This document shows, one piece after another, positions 1-9,811 of a stretch of DNA of 64,000 nucleotides. The notes under the pieces were generated by a model, which was given only the letters and a program-made list of their open reading frames with translations, was not told the DNA's origin and searched no databases. A program made the translations under genes and the position numbers. Position 1 is the first letter of the stretch; every line of letters begins with the position of its first letter. The stretch is from Enterobacter cancerogenus. Its GTDB lineage: Bacteria > Pseudomonadota > Gammaproteobacteria > Enterobacterales > Enterobacteriaceae. Location of the stretch: contig JRUP01000004.1 of assembly GCA_000773965.1 (NCBI GenBank), positions 124,001 to 188,000 on the forward strand. Direction: 5' to 3'.

Positions 1-614
1 TGGAAGCTTCAGAATTGCTTTTCTGTTGTGCGTTTTTTGAGCGAATTTGAATTGTTTCGCTAATATTTCACTCTAAAAAGCCCCTTTTTAGCCTGTGTGG
101 TCGATTGTCATGACAACGCGATCTTTTATCTGTTGAGTTGGTTTTAAATGGCGATATGCAGCCACTTAAAATCATAAAGGCAGCATAATATGCTGATTTT
201 GGTAAAAACTATTTGCTTCTAAATTAATCACTTACAGGGAATATTGCTGAAATGCACTACCACCATGATGATAGATAAGCGTGAAGACTGGACGCAGCGC
301 GCCTGGGAACTGTTAGGGCTTTGTAGGGAGTGTTTAGCGAACGGCAGTGGATGTAACAGTGCGTTACATTAGTGATATGAATGAATTGGGGATTTGACGC
401 ATTGATTTGAGATAACTATCGGCCTGACCAACCAAACCTTTAGGGCCGACATGAAAAAAAAGCTTTTTTCACGTTCGATTGCACGCTTTTTAACCAAAAC
501 GTGCGATTTTAGCTGCCGTGTCAGGCAGTTACTCCTTAAGGAAATGAAAACGATTTCGCAGGTTTAAGATGGGCAGTGAAAACGGTGCGCAGCATTGCGC
601 ACCGGAAAGCAGAT
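1..614. other. Left-edge intergenic region, no gene recognised
   Basis: I see no convincing coding sequence in the first 0.6 kb: the frames are short and lack a ribosome binding site. The stretch is AT-rich and looks like a long promoter or leader region, possibly for a gene beyond the left edge. It contains a short A-tract/T-tract inverted repeat around 452-471 and, at its right end, the otsA terminator hairpin. Confidence 0.5.
579..604 (-). terminator. Rho-independent terminator of otsBA
   Basis: A perfect 9-bp stem (583-591 paired with 596-604, loop of four) starts 11 bases after the otsA stop. Read on the minus strand it is followed by a short run of four T, as expected for an intrinsic terminator ending the otsBA transcript. 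Confidence 0.75.
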
Positions 615-2054
615 TTAGGCGAGTTTCGGGAAGGTCGCCACTTTATTGGCGATACCATGATCGGCGCTGCGCGCAGGTAATGCATTTAAATCACGCAGGA
701 AGCTCTCACGCCATTGCGTAATATCCTGCTTGCGCAACACCGCCATCATGTCGTTGTAGCGCGAGATGCGCTCGGTGCGCGGCATGGTGAGTGCCCTGTC
801 GAGTGCGGCAGCCACTTCATCACGATCGTAAGGATTCACGATCAATGCCGATGTCAGTTCGTTCGCTGCCCCCGCAAAGCGTGACAACACCAGCACGCCG
901 GGATCGTCTGGGTCCTGCGCAGCCACATACTCTTTCGCCACCAGATTCATGCCGTCACGCAGTGGCGTGACCAGCCCCACATCGGTTAAGCGGAAGATTT
1001 TCATCAACAGGCGGCGATCAAAGTGCTGGTTCAGATAATAGAGCGGTGTCCAGCCGAGCGTACCGTACTTACCATTAATACGCCCCGCTTCCGTCTCTAA
1101 TTGATGACGAATATCCTGATAAGCCTGCACATCGCCACGGGACGTCGGCGCGATTTGTGAATAACGGATATTGCCGCGATGCTGCGGGAAATTCTCCAGC
1201 AGTGCCTCATAAGCCAGAAAACGCTCCGGTAATCCTTTGGAATAATCGAGCCGCTCGCTGGCAATAATGTTTTGCACATCGCCCAGCTCACGTTTCATTG
1301 CCGCCATTTTCGGTGGCAGATGTCCTTCGGCCATCTCTTTGATGCTGTCCGGCTCAATACCAATCGGATACACCTCCGTCATAAAGGTATTGCCAAAGGC
1401 ACGGTGTTTCTTCTCACCTTTATTCTGCAACTGCGTCAGCTGGCTGAGGCTATCGAGGAAGGCTACGCGATCGGACTCGGTCTGGAACCCCAGCAGGTCA
1501 TAATCGCACAGCATCTCCAGCAGTGTCTGATGCGGTGGCAACGCATTGAAGATCTCCGGCGTTGGGAACGGAATGTGCAGGAAGAAGCCGATACGATTGT
1601 TGACGCCCAGTTTGCGCAACTCGGCCGCAAACGGCAGCAGATGGTAATCATGGATCCACAACACATCGTCAGGTTGCAGCAGCGGCTTCAGGCGCTGTGC
1701 CAGCAAGGTGTTCACACGGCAATAGCCATCCCAGGCTTCGCGCTGATACTGCACTAAATCCAGACGATAGTGGAAGGCCGGCCAGATAACGGTATTAGAG
1801 AACTGGCAGTAGTACTGATCGTAATCGTTCTGATTGAGCGGCAGTGAGGCATAAGTAATGCCATCCTGTTCCATCTGCGAAAGTGGCTCATCTTCTTCCT
1901 CGCCAGAGAATTCACTGATTTCTCCGTTCCAGCCAAACCACAAGCCTCCGGTGGTGCGTAACGCGTCCAAAATGCCCACCGCAAGACCACCCGCGCTGGC
2001 TTTGCCTCCATCCGGAATGGCGATACGGTTAGATACCACGACTAAACGACTCAT
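615..2054 (-). CDS. otsA: Trehalose-6-phosphate synthase
   Basis: A 479-residue GT20 glycosyltransferase that makes trehalose-6-phosphate from UDP-glucose and glucose-6-phosphate in the cytoplasm, the first step of osmoprotectant trehalose synthesis. The N-terminus ([11 protein letters not shown]), the WIHDYHLL segment and the [12 protein letters not shown] segment near residue 365 are hallmarks of OtsA. Length matches E. coli OtsA (474). It is the second gene of the operon: its ATG overlaps the otsB stop by four bases, so translation is probably coupled. In E. coli the operon is RpoS- and osmotically controlled; the same is inferred here. Confidence 0.97.
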   Translation of the reverse strand: MSRLVVVSNRIAIPDGGKASAGGLAVGILDALRTTGGLWFGWNGEISEFSGEEEDEPLSQMEQDGITYASLPLNQNDYDQYYCQFSNTVIWPAFHYRLDLVQYQREAWDGYCRVNTLLAQRLKPLLQPDDVLWIHDYHLLPFAAELRKLGVNNRIGFFLHIPFPTPEIFNALPPHQTLLEMLCDYDLLGFQTESDRVAFLDSLSQLTQLQNKGEKKHRAFGNTFMTEVYPIGIEPDSIKEMAEGHLPPKMAAMKRELGDVQNIIASERLDYSKGLPERFLAYEALLENFPQHRGNIRYSQIAPTSRGDVQAYQDIRHQLETEAGRINGKYGTLGWTPLYYLNQHFDRRLLMKIFRLTDVGLVTPLRDGMNLVAKEYVAAQDPDDPGVLVLSRFAGAANELTSALIVNPYDRDEVAAALDRALTMPRTERISRYNDMMAVLRKQDITQWRESFLRDLNALPARSADHGIANKVATFPKLA

Positions 2055-2839
2055 AACCTTGACTCCTTACCGACGATGTCATGTTCTAGTTGTAATAATA
2101 GTTGCGCCAGCCAGTGCCATACCGCGTCAACGCTGTCGAGACGGTAGCGCGCATGGCTGGCGCCTTCTCCGACCTTGACTGAAATGCCCTGCATGGCGTT
2201 AACGGCGAGAAATCCTTTTTCATCGGTCAGATCGTCACCCACGAAGACCGGAATGCGGCCAATAAAGGGGGCTTCTTGCATAAATTCACGTACCGCAGCA
2301 CCTTTATCGATGCCCTGCGGTTTTAGCTCCACCACACACTTGCCCGGCTGTAGTGCCAGCGCAGGAAAGCGCGTCACGGCGTCTTCCGCCAGTTGCATGA
2401 TGGATTTTTCGTACTCGGGCGCGTTGCGATAGTGCAGCGCAAACGCCATGCCTTTCACTTCCAGCAGGGTGCCTGGCCATTGGTCGAGTGTTTGCTGCAG
2501 TTCGGTTTGCAGCGTTTGCGCAATGTCGCCAGGCAGCGAATGTCGGTGCACGTGCCCACTGGCGTCACGGCGTTCCGCACCATGCACGCCCGCCGCAGGC
2601 GCTTCCAGTGGCGCAACCAGTGCATCCAGTTGCGCAATCGGACGGCCCGATACCAGCGCCAGGGCGCCATGGCTCAGATTGGAGATTTGTTGCAGATGCT
2701 GGCGCACCGATGCGGGGATGGAAACCGACTCGGGTTGCGACTGAATGGTCGCTAGCGTGCCGTCGACATCAAAAAAGAAGGCATAAAGACCGCCACTTAA
2801 TGACGGCAAGGTGCTGTTCTGATTAACCGCAGGGGTCAC
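2051..2839 (-). CDS. otsB: Trehalose-6-phosphate phosphatase
   Basis: A 262-residue HAD-superfamily phosphatase that converts trehalose-6-phosphate to trehalose. The HAD motif I appears as FFDVDGTLA (about residues 22-30), and the late acidic motif GDDLTDEKGF (about 199-208) matches motif IV. The start is a GTG preceded at the right distance by the purine-rich site AGGAGGAGAC, the best in the area. It is the first gene of otsB-otsA, the same order as in E. coli. A periplasmic trehalase (treA) 37 kb away would degrade the same sugar taken from outside. Confidence 0.96.
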   Translation of the reverse strand: MTPAVNQNSTLPSLSGGLYAFFFDVDGTLATIQSQPESVSIPASVRQHLQQISNLSHGALALVSGRPIAQLDALVAPLEAPAAGVHGAERRDASGHVHRHSLPGDIAQTLQTELQQTLDQWPGTLLEVKGMAFALHYRNAPEYEKSIMQLAEDAVTRFPALALQPGKCVVELKPQGIDKGAAVREFMQEAPFIGRIPVFVGDDLTDEKGFLAVNAMQGISVKVGEGASHARYRLDSVDAVWHWLAQLLLQLEHDIVGKESRL

Positions 2840-3378
2840 GTCTCCTCCTGTTCATTAGGCTTTAACAGGATGTTCGAAGTCAGGCTGGGTGTTTTCAGTC
2901 GGATGTCTGGACTGAGGCGAGGAGATTGAGCCAAAAACGGGGGACTGCGATAGGTAACTCTCCACAAACGCACAACTTTATAGCCAACACAGCAACCTGA
3001 CTGCGAACATCGTCAGCATTAAGTCTAGACGGAGATCACAGTTTTGCCAGGCACAGTGGGTTAATGCATGAGAAAAGTGTCTGTTTCAGGCCTTTGCGAC
3101 GGCAAAAAATCGCCCCCTTTCCTTTTATAACGCTTCGCTTTTTTGAGACCTTAAATTTTGCCCGCCCGCTTTCCCTGGTGACGCCTCATTTACCAGATTT
3201 TCCTTACTTGCATCCGCGCCGCCGATTGGCTTATGGTGCGGTTACCGCGCGATTCAAGGCGGAAAAAAGGCCGATAAAGGCCCATATCTGCGCCAAATGG
3301 CGCTTTCATGCAGGCATTCAGGACGATGAAAATCCGATCAGGTTCACACTTTTGCGATGTCATGGCGGGTAACAGCCT
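2840..3378. other. Intergenic region upstream of otsB, noncoding
   Basis: This 0.54-kb stretch should hold the otsBA promoter on the minus strand and the leader of the small gene at 3379 on the plus strand. An open frame at 3064-3372 has an improbable Arg/Pro/Phe-rich composition and no ribosome binding site, and I regard it as noncoding. No operator was recognised. Confidence 0.5.
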
Positions 3379-3672
3379 ATGATCCCCCAGAGCTACAGTC
3401 AGCGCGTGCATTTCTATTATTGCATCTTGGTGGCGCTGAAGATCAATGCAAAAACGCGCAAACCCGCCGGCGTGCGCGGCAAGAATAACTTTCTGCTGAA
3501 ATGGCTGCGTAACGCGCAGAACAACACCATTTTCCATCCCGACATCACCAGCGAAATTGAGTGGCTGCGTGGCAAAATTATCAGCTCCGGGCCGGATGCC
3601 GATTTAGAGCCGATGCTGCAATACGTTTATGAGACCGCCAGGCGCGCTGAAACCTTGCGTTTAGGCTCTTAG
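3379..3672 (+). CDS. Small conserved-looking protein of unknown function
   Basis: A 97-residue protein I do not recognise. It is basic in its first half (KINAKTRKPAGVRGKNNFLLKWLR) and then contains an amphipathic helical part (EIEWLRGKIIS, EPMLQYVYETARRAE) with normal amino-acid balance, which argues for a genuine gene. The first 15-20 residues are hydrophobic and aromatic; the true start may be inside. It stands alone between the otsB promoter and the barrel gene. No function is proposed. Confidence 0.5.
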   Translation: MIPQSYSQRVHFYYCILVALKINAKTRKPAGVRGKNNFLLKWLRNAQNNTIFHPDITSEIEWLRGKIISSGPDADLEPMLQYVYETARRAETLRLGS

Positions 3673-3782
3673 CTCCCTTACGTAACTCTACCAGGTTGCT
3701 TAAGTATTCAACCGAATTTTTCACGTGATTGGCCTTTCTTATGATGCGTTCTCTACCTGATAAAGAATGAGAACGGAATCAT

Positions 3783-4466
3783 ATGAAACTTAAAGCGTTA
3801 ATCTTTGCTATGCCAATGCTGTTTGCTGCTGGCAGCGTTGTTGCAGCCGAAACCCGTGAAGGCTATTACGCCTCTGCAAAATATCTGCAAAGTGAACAAC
3901 GTGCCAAAGAGATGGATACCAGCGCACGTCCTGGCGTGGGGCAATTTGTTGCAGGCAATGAAAAGGCACATAACGGCGCGGCAGCGCTTGCAGCCGGTTA
4001 TCAATGGGGCAATGGCTGGCGCACGGAAGGCGAATATACCTTTGGTCAGAAATCCGAATTCACCAGTGGTTCATCGACTTTCACTTCCAGCTATAACCAT
4101 CTGCAGACCGATGTCCAGCGCTTGATGCTGAACGTGTATCGTGACTATCAAATCGGCTATAACGTTGCGTTGTACGGCACCGCAGGCGTCGGCGTCAGTA
4201 AAATCAAAGCAGGCGGTTGGCAAGGAAACTCCTCTCGTCAGTATGCTTCAACCACGCAAAACAACCTGACCTACAGTGTCGGCGCCGGTATTAGCTACAC
4301 GCCGATTGAGCAGGTGAGCCTGGACCTTGGCTACCGTTATGTGGATATGGGCAAAGTAGAGAGCGGATACAATACGTTCGGGAACGCTCGTGGCCTCAAA
4401 GATGAGCAAATGAAAGCGCATCTGGTAGAAAACCAGTTTGTTCTGGGAGCCCGTTATTTGTTCTGA
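3783..4466 (+). CDS. Outer-membrane beta-barrel protein (opacity/PagN-like)
   Basis: A 227-residue exported protein. Residues 1-22 form a clear Sec signal peptide ending SVVAA, cleaved before ETREGYY. The mature part alternates aromatic and polar residues in the pattern of an eight-stranded barrel (GYYASAKYL, AAGYQWGNGWRTEGEYTFG, DLGYRYVDMG) and ends GARYLF, with the terminal phenylalanine recognised by the BAM machinery. Size and layout match the Opa/Tia/PagN group of small adhesin-like porins. It stands alone, with its own promoter region of about 110 bases. Adhesin versus structural role cannot be decided from sequence. Confidence 0.75.
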   Translation: MKLKALIFAMPMLFAAGSVVAAETREGYYASAKYLQSEQRAKEMDTSARPGVGQFVAGNEKAHNGAAALAAGYQWGNGWRTEGEYTFGQKSEFTSGSSTFTSSYNHLQTDVQRLMLNVYRDYQIGYNVALYGTAGVGVSKIKAGGWQGNSSRQYASTTQNNLTYSVGAGISYTPIEQVSLDLGYRYVDMGKVESGYNTFGNARGLKDEQMKAHLVENQFVLGARYLF

Positions 4467-4635
4467 TGCCTTACGCATCCCTGCGCCTTCCAGTCGGAGG
4501 GCGCATCACTATTCTGATTCCACACTTAGCATGTGTCGGAACCGTCTCTCCCTGTTAAAGTACCCTGCTGAAAAGTCAGCGATGGAACGTTTGGCTGCAC
4601 GACCATCAACAGGGACGGATAACAGGACATCTTAC

Positions 4636-5148
4636 ATGAATTTCACCATACGCAAGGCTCAGGCCGAGGACGCGGAACTGCTTCATCAGCTGGGACGCAT
4701 GACCTACAGCGCGCATTTCAAACATATGTGGGTTTCAACCGACGAAATGGATGCGTTTATCGATAAAGAATATGGCCTGACGGTGCTGCAGAGCAGCCTC
4801 GCGGCAGAAAATGAGAGCTGGCTGATCGCCGAGACCGATCACCCGGTAGGTTTTGCCAAGGTCACCTGGAATACACCGGTTCCTGATTCCGGCATGACGG
4901 GCGCCATGTTGAATAAGCTCTACCTGAATCCCGATCAGACCGGTAAGAACTTCGGCAAAATCATGTTCCAAAGCATCATCAATGAAGCCCGTGAGAAGCA
5001 GGAAGGTTACATGTGGCTGGAAGTGATGGCTGAAAACGTGCGTGCACGTAAGTTTTGGGAAGCCTTTGGCATGCAGCACATCAAAGACATCCCGTTCGTC
5101 ACCGCCTCGCAGCGCAGCACACTGCAAATTTTGGGTATGGTGATTTAA
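4636..5148 (+). CDS. GNAT-family N-acetyltransferase
   Basis: A 170-residue acetyltransferase of the GNAT fold, transferring an acetyl group from acetyl-CoA to an unknown amine. The fold is seen in NFTIRKAQAEDAELL at the start, LNKLYLNPDQTGKNFGKIMFQ (motif A, CoA pyrophosphate loop) near residue 95-115, and WLEVMAENVRARKFWEAFGM (motif B) near 130. The ATG at 4636 is preferred over upstream in-frame starts because AGGA lies about ten bases before it and the family begins there. Substrate unknown. Confidence 0.85.
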   Translation: MNFTIRKAQAEDAELLHQLGRMTYSAHFKHMWVSTDEMDAFIDKEYGLTVLQSSLAAENESWLIAETDHPVGFAKVTWNTPVPDSGMTGAMLNKLYLNPDQTGKNFGKIMFQSIINEAREKQEGYMWLEVMAENVRARKFWEAFGMQHIKDIPFVTASQRSTLQILGMVI

Positions 5149-5306
5149 CCCGACAAGGCGCCGCGAACACCGATTTCGCCGCGCCCTCTCCGCCTTTATC
5201 TGCGTTCATCCCCGTCTTTACCACTTATTCAGATTTGTTCTAACGATATAATCAGTTTTTCTTTCAAGCCATCTCTCCGCATCATAACGGCAACACAGGA
5301 GGCGTT

Positions 5307-6365
5307 ATGGCTGATATCTCTCTACACAAACACTCACAGGGTATGGCGCATTTCGCGCCCGGTTTGCTGCTTACGGCGGCCATTGCGCTGGCAACGGCAT
5401 GGCTCGGTAATCTGCCGTCGGTCGCGCAGCTGGGGTTAGGCGCCCTGACGCTGGCCATCATCGGCGGGATCATTCTCGGCAATACGCTCTACCCTACGGT
5501 GCACGGTCACTGCGACGCGGGCGTACAGTTTGCCAAACAGAAACTGCTGCGTCTCGGCATTATCCTTTATGGCTTCCGTCTCACCTTCCAGCAGGTGCTG
5601 GATGTCGGCGTTAGCGGTGTGGTGATTGATGTACTGATGCTGACCAGCACCTTTACCCTCGCCTGCTGGCTGGGACGTAAAATCCTGAAACTGGATCGTG
5701 AAACCGCGTGGTTGATTGGTGCAGGTAGCAGTATTTGCGGTGCCGCCGCCGTATTGGCGACCGAACCGGTGATTAAAGCCGAATCGTCCAAAGTGGCGGT
5801 GGCGGTCGCGACTGTGGTGATCTTCGGTACACTGGCGATTTTCCTTTATCCGCTGATTTGGCATAGCGTTTCGCCATTACTGCCGGGCCTGAGCCTGAGT
5901 GAATTTGGTATTTACACCGGTTCGACCATGCATGAAGTGGCGCAGGTCGTGGCGGCCGGACATGCTATCAGCCCGGAAACAGAAAATGCGGCGGTGATCG
6001 CCAAAATGCTGCGCGTAATGATGCTGGCACCGTTTCTGGTGGTGATCGGGGTGATGGTACGCCGCAGCGCACCGGCCACCAGCGGGGAAAAACAGCGTAT
6101 TACTTTCCCATGGTTTGCACTGGCGTTCATTCTGGTGGCGCTGTTTAACTCAGCGCATCTGATTCCCGCCTCGGCGATTGCGGTCATTAATCAGCTGGAT
6201 AACGTGCTGCTCGCCATGGCGATGGCCGCACTGGGTCTTACCACCCATATCAGTCAGCTGAAGCGAGCCGGTCTGCGTCCGCTGTTATTAGGGTTGATGT
6301 TGTTTATCTGGCTGATTGTCGGCGGCGGCGCGATTAATCTCACTATCCACCATTGGCTTGGATAA
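5307..6365 (+). CDS. yeiH: YeiH/UPF0324 family putative sulfate-type exporter
   Basis: A 352-residue polytopic inner-membrane protein with about ten hydrophobic segments, matching E. coli YeiH (UPF0324). The characteristic cytoplasmic loops GAGSSICGAAAV and GSTMHEVAQVVAAG are present. Members are annotated as putative sulfate exporters, but the transported compound of YeiH itself is not firmly established. It is preceded by a good site (ACAGGAGG) eight bases before the ATG. In E. coli the gene is next to the LysR regulator yieE; no such partner is present here. Confidence 0.88.
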   Translation: MADISLHKHSQGMAHFAPGLLLTAAIALATAWLGNLPSVAQLGLGALTLAIIGGIILGNTLYPTVHGHCDAGVQFAKQKLLRLGIILYGFRLTFQQVLDVGVSGVVIDVLMLTSTFTLACWLGRKILKLDRETAWLIGAGSSICGAAAVLATEPVIKAESSKVAVAVATVVIFGTLAIFLYPLIWHSVSPLLPGLSLSEFGIYTGSTMHEVAQVVAAGHAISPETENAAVIAKMLRVMMLAPFLVVIGVMVRRSAPATSGEKQRITFPWFALAFILVALFNSAHLIPASAIAVINQLDNVLLAMAMAALGLTTHISQLKRAGLRPLLLGLMLFIWLIVGGGAINLTIHHWLG

Positions 6366-6369
6366 CTTA

Positions 6370-6394
6370 TTTGCCGCCCGACCGGGCGGCAAAA
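6370..6394. terminator. Bidirectional terminator between yeiH and the 6398 gene
   Basis: A GC-rich hairpin (GCCGCCC / GGGCGGC) sits in the 32 bases between two convergent genes, flanked by TTT on one side and AAAA on the other, so it can act in both directions. Confidence 0.75.
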
Positions 6395-6397
6395 GCC

Positions 6398-6709
6398 TTA
6401 TTGTTTGAAGTGTTTTCGTGAATAAATGGCGGTCTGTCTGCGGCTTTTAATGCGGAATTTGGCATGAGAGATCACCGTCATCCACTTCGGATCAACCTTG
6501 TTAGTCAAATAGATATTCAACTGATCCAACAGCGCCTCCCAATTCTTCGCCTGCCAGGCTTTGTCACTGCCGAGTGACTCTTTCATTTGCTGAATGAGGC
6601 TATCCACTCTGGATTTTACCTCACTCAGTGTTTCTCCAGCCTGATGCGATGCTGCTAATTTCCGGATTTCGGTGGCGTAATAATGGATATCAATCTCGTT
6701 CTCGCGCAC
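6398..6709 (-). CDS. Hypothetical protein, 103 residues
   Basis: I do not recognise this protein. It is mainly helical (EIRKLAASHQ, LSEVKSRVDSLIQQMKESLG, WQAKNWEALLDQLNIYL) with a very basic tail (KFRIKSRRQTAIYSRKHFKQ) that suggests nucleic-acid or membrane-surface contact. No signal peptide or membrane segment. The start is a GTG with AGAGG five bases upstream. Convergent with yeiH. Confidence 0.5.
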   Translation of the reverse strand: MRENEIDIHYYATEIRKLAASHQAGETLSEVKSRVDSLIQQMKESLGSDKAWQAKNWEALLDQLNIYLTNKVDPKWMTVISHAKFRIKSRRQTAIYSRKHFKQ

Positions 6710-7023
6710 GCGAACCTCTGCTTATTATTGGTCCGTAATATTACAGTAACCTAAGTCTGTGAATTAACATAATCGGCAATACCTTTCGCCGCTTCGCTAT
6801 TGTTACCTATTCGCACTTCCTTTGTCAGGATTGATGGGCAACCTTCACCCTGTCAGCCAATTAAAAAAGCCGCCCGCAGGCGGCGTGTTACATCACTTTT
6901 TAGTAGATATTGAAATGGGGTTTCATTATTTTATCGAAATCTTAACGAATTTCTTTCGGACACCCACATCAATTTCACAACCCTTAATAATCAATGAATT
7001 ATATGATTTCCATCTAATCAGGA
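6710..7023. other. AT-rich intergenic region
   Basis: About 310 bases without a supported gene between two minus-strand hypothetical genes. It contains a clear intrinsic terminator (listed separately) for the gene to its right and the promoter region of the gene to its left. Confidence 0.5.
6863..6884 (-). terminator. Rho-independent terminator
   Basis: A 6-bp GC stem (GCCGCC/GGCGGC, loop CGCA) followed on the minus strand by six T residues. It lies about 140 bases downstream of the 7024-7284 gene and probably ends that transcript. Confidence 0.75.
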
Positions 7024-7284
7024 TCACTCTTTAATCGTAAATTCCAGCTCACTGAGTTTTTGATATTCCTTTGCCAACTTTTTAAGTTGCACCGCACGCA
7101 TTTTATCCGCACGCGCCAGCGCCTCTTCTTCGGTTAACTGAAACTCTTTTTTCTTAAAAAACTGCTCAAAGTTGTACTCACGATCGCGGCGCTGTACAAA
7201 TACCTCGCCATCATTTTTGAGTTCACCTTCTGCGATGTAGATGCCCCGGGTTAATGCATATTTTGTTATATAGGCTTTTGTCAT
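7024..7284 (-). CDS. Hypothetical protein, 86 residues
   Basis: An uncharacterised small soluble protein. The N-terminal half looks like a compact beta structure (KAYITKYALTRGIYIAEGE, GEVFVQRRDREYNF), the C-terminal half a highly charged helix (LTEEEALARADKMRAVQLKKLAKEYQKL). The start has GAGGA five bases upstream. Such KxYITKYAL-type small proteins occur near phage and plasmid genes in enterobacteria, but no phage neighbours are visible. Function unknown. Confidence 0.6.
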   Translation of the reverse strand: MTKAYITKYALTRGIYIAEGELKNDGEVFVQRRDREYNFEQFFKKKEFQLTEEEALARADKMRAVQLKKLAKEYQKLSELEFTIKE

Positions 7285-7541
7285 GCTGTCCTCTCATCTT
7301 GCTACGTCGGTTAATTAAAGCAAAATCGCCGCGTAATTTACAGCGTCTTGAAGAAAAAACAGTCTATTCCTGGATGGTATCTCCATTGATTTAATTAATG
7401 TTTTAATTAAACCTAACGTCAATACCAGGAAAAAAACACCTCAGGTTTGGTGACAATTTAAAGCGCAGCGCGATTTAAACATTTCAGCTGTGTGAAGCTA
7501 CCCCGCAGGAAATTTCCTTTCAGCGGCGCAAAGAACGGTAT

Positions 7542-7748
7542 TCATTTTTTCTGGATATCTTCCCAATTCAGCCCGAAGCGCATGAGGTATTTACGTAAGC
7601 GATCGGCATCATTCGGCTGCTTTTTATGCTGCCGCGAGACCGAAAATAAATGTCGTCCCGCTTCAGATAATGTTGAGGTGTGTTGGCAGACTTCCAGCAC
7701 GGTTTCGAGCTGTTTTTGATCGAAGAGAGCCTTTGGCAGAAGCCACAA
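7542..7748 (-). pseudogene. rtcR: Remnant of RtcR, C-terminal DNA-binding end only
   Basis: The 68-codon frame contains LFDQKQLETVL, LSEAGRHLFSVSRQ, NDADRLRKYLMRFGLNWE. This corresponds closely to the last 60 or so residues of RtcR, the sigma-54-dependent activator of the RNA-repair operon rtcBA, covering its Fis-like recognition region. The CARF and AAA+ domains that should precede it are absent: upstream there are only about 45 bases before the next gene. No rtcA or rtcB is in the window. The most likely reading is a decayed gene whose tail survives by chance; expression as a tiny DNA-binding peptide cannot be excluded. Confidence 0.75.
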
Positions 7749-7794
7749 TGAGGGCGTTGAGGTTCATGCCAGGGACAGCAAAGCCACAAACGCA

Positions 7795-8391
7795 TCACAT
7801 ACTCAGTAAAGCGTACCCCTGATTTTGCAGCGTGGTCATCGTGGTGAGTGCAGAAGGTGTATGGATCACTGAATCTGCAATCCATTGGGGTTCGTAGTGA
7901 TGCCAGGCCAGCGCCTGATCGCACACCGTGACTTTGACGCCCTGCTGTTCCAGCGCCGATATCAGCGCAAGGTTGGGATTATCCACACCAAACAGCTGTC
8001 GAAAACGGGTGTTTTCCAGCATCGCGGGCGTCGCTTCGCCATTCACCGCCACCACAAATTTTAACTGCTTTGCTGGCACGCCGGCCGCCACATAGGTGTT
8101 CACCACTTGTGCCACATGCTCCAGCGCCGGATTCACCTGACCGCGTTCTTCCGCGCCACGACTGACTTTGAAGACCACTTTGTTACTCAGCGCACTGCTG
8201 GGCTGGAATGCGCTGCTGGCGTCATAGTGCACTTTGCCGTAACCGGCAATAGCGGGCGTGGTCCAGTTGATGGCGGGATCGGAAGGTGGGGTACTCACTT
8301 TCGCGGCAAAGAGGGTTTCATTTTGGCTGAGTAAGGCACCGCATACCCCACCCGCTACTGCAACAACTGCGCTAATCACCACTGAACGCAT
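7795..8391 (-). CDS. Exported DsrE-family protein
   Basis: A 198-residue protein. The start chosen gives MRSVVISAVVAVAGGVCGALL, a signal peptide or membrane anchor; a longer frame would put charged residues in front of it. The body has the DsrE/DsrF-like alpha-beta pattern: KVVFKVSRGAE, LEHVAQVVNTYVAAGVPAKQLKFVVAVNGEATPAM, then NLALISALEQQGVKVTVCDQALAWH with a conserved-position cysteine, as in intracellular sulfur-relay and periplasmic DsrE-like proteins. A role in sulfur or redox handling outside the cytoplasm is inferred. It follows umuC on the same strand after about 155 bases. Confidence 0.75.
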   Translation of the reverse strand: MRSVVISAVVAVAGGVCGALLSQNETLFAAKVSTPPSDPAINWTTPAIAGYGKVHYDASSAFQPSSALSNKVVFKVSRGAEERGQVNPALEHVAQVVNTYVAAGVPAKQLKFVVAVNGEATPAMLENTRFRQLFGVDNPNLALISALEQQGVKVTVCDQALAWHHYEPQWIADSVIHTPSALTTMTTLQNQGYALLSM

Positions 8392-8545
8392 CTCTTTTCC
8401 CCCGCGACATCGTGAAAAATCGGCCTTGCCAAGTATGGCATGGATTGGCATTTTGTCGGCTTATCGTGGCGGTATACGGGCATATTCAGCCATTTCCTAA
8501 AGCCCGGTAAAAAGTGGCGGCTCATGTTATGCGCTAATCCGCTAT

Positions 8546-9811
8546 TCACTTCGCCACCGGGAGATCTGCGTAACGGGTGGTATATGCTGGAGACAACATC
8601 TCACGCTTCATCGCCCAGGATTTCTGGATTCCTTGTCCGGCGAACCATAGCTTCCCTTTCCCGCTTTGATTAATGCCATCGATCACCCGCATCAGCGTTT
8701 CGCTATTCGCCTGCGGCTGGATGTCATCAAACAAATTGAGCTGCGCCACGCCCTGACTGAAGAAGTCACCTAACATCACCCCCGCTTTCATATAGCGGCA
8801 CCCTTCCCGCCAGATGCGATCCAGCGCCTCGGTGGCCACGCGGATAATATCGCGGCTGTCGTTGGTGGGCGTTAGTACTTTAATGATCGCCTGATTACCG
8901 TAAAAGATTTCACCCTCCGCATGCGGGCTGGTGCGAATAAACACGCCGATCTGTCGACAATACTGCCGTTCGCCACGCAACTTTTCGGCGGCGCGCACGG
9001 CATAGTTGCACACCGCTTCACGCATATCGGCGTACTCCGTGATACGTCCCGCAAACGAGCGTGAGCAGACAATCTGCTGCTTCACGGGCGCAAACTCTTC
9101 CAGTTCAAGACAGGGTTCACCGCGCAACTCGCGCACGGTGCGCTCCAGCACCACATTGAAATGCTTGCGGATCACCCAGGTGCTCTGCTCCGACAAATCC
9201 AGCGCGGTGTTGATGCCCATGGCATTCAGCTTCTTGCTGATACGACGCCCTACGCCCCACACATCCGCCACATCGACTAACGCCATTAACTTCTTTTGCC
9301 GCTCCAGGTTGGAGAGATCCAGCACGCCGCCGGTTTTACTCCATTTCTTAGCGGCATGGTTAGCCAGCTTGGCGAGGGTTTTGGTGGGCGCAATCCCCAC
9401 CCCTACCGCCAGATGCGTTTCGCGTTTCACCCGCTGCTGGATTTCTCGTCCGAACTCTTCCAGCACGCGGCAATTCCGCACGCCCGTCAGGTTCATAAAC
9501 GCCTCATCGATGGAGTAGATCTCAACGGCGGGCGCCATCTCTTCCAGTATCGTCATCACGCGCAGACTCATGTCGGCGTAGAGCGCATAGTTAGAGCTGA
9601 ACACATGCACGTTATGGCGACGCAACACATCTTTGATTTTGAAATAGGGGCCGCCCATGCCGATATCCAGCTTCTTGGCCTCGGCCGAACGTGCGATGAC
9701 GCAGCCATCGTTGTTGCTTAACACAATCACCGGCTTGCCTTTGAGATCCGGCCTGAATACCGTCTCACACGAGGCATAGAATGAGTTCACATCCACCAGC
9801 GCAAACATCAC
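8546..9811 (-). CDS. umuC: DNA polymerase V catalytic subunit
   Basis: A 421-residue Y-family polymerase that, with two UmuD' subunits, forms Pol V for SOS translesion synthesis. The start [14 protein letters not shown] carries the first catalytic aspartate, and [12 protein letters not shown] (about 96-107) carries the second acidic pair (D-E). The helix-hairpin-helix part [13 protein letters not shown] follows, and the C-terminus has [11 protein letters not shown], the beta-clamp-binding QLNLF motif. Length matches E. coli UmuC (422). Its ATG overlaps the umuD stop by four bases. Confidence 0.96.
   Translation of the reverse strand: MMFALVDVNSFYASCETVFRPDLKGKPVIVLSNNDGCVIARSAEAKKLDIGMGGPYFKIKDVLRRHNVHVFSSNYALYADMSLRVMTILEEMAPAVEIYSIDEAFMNLTGVRNCRVLEEFGREIQQRVKRETHLAVGVGIAPTKTLAKLANHAAKKWSKTGGVLDLSNLERQKKLMALVDVADVWGVGRRISKKLNAMGINTALDLSEQSTWVIRKHFNVVLERTVRELRGEPCLELEEFAPVKQQIVCSRSFAGRITEYADMREAVCNYAVRAAEKLRGERQYCRQIGVFIRTSPHAEGEIFYGNQAIIKVLTPTNDSRDIIRVATEALDRIWREGCRYMKAGVMLGDFFSQGVAQLNLFDDIQPQANSETLMRVIDGINQSGKGKLWFAGQGIQKSWAMKREMLSPAYTTRYADLPVAK

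Noticed and set aside
3064..3372. A 102-codon plus-strand frame upstream of the 3379 gene
   Set aside because: No ribosome site, Arg/Pro/Phe-rich composition and low-complexity look; better explained as leader DNA.
7568..7924. A 118-codon minus-strand frame overlapping the rtcR remnant and the DsrE-like gene
   Set aside because: It is an alternative frame of two better-supported sequences; its protein has no recognisable pattern.
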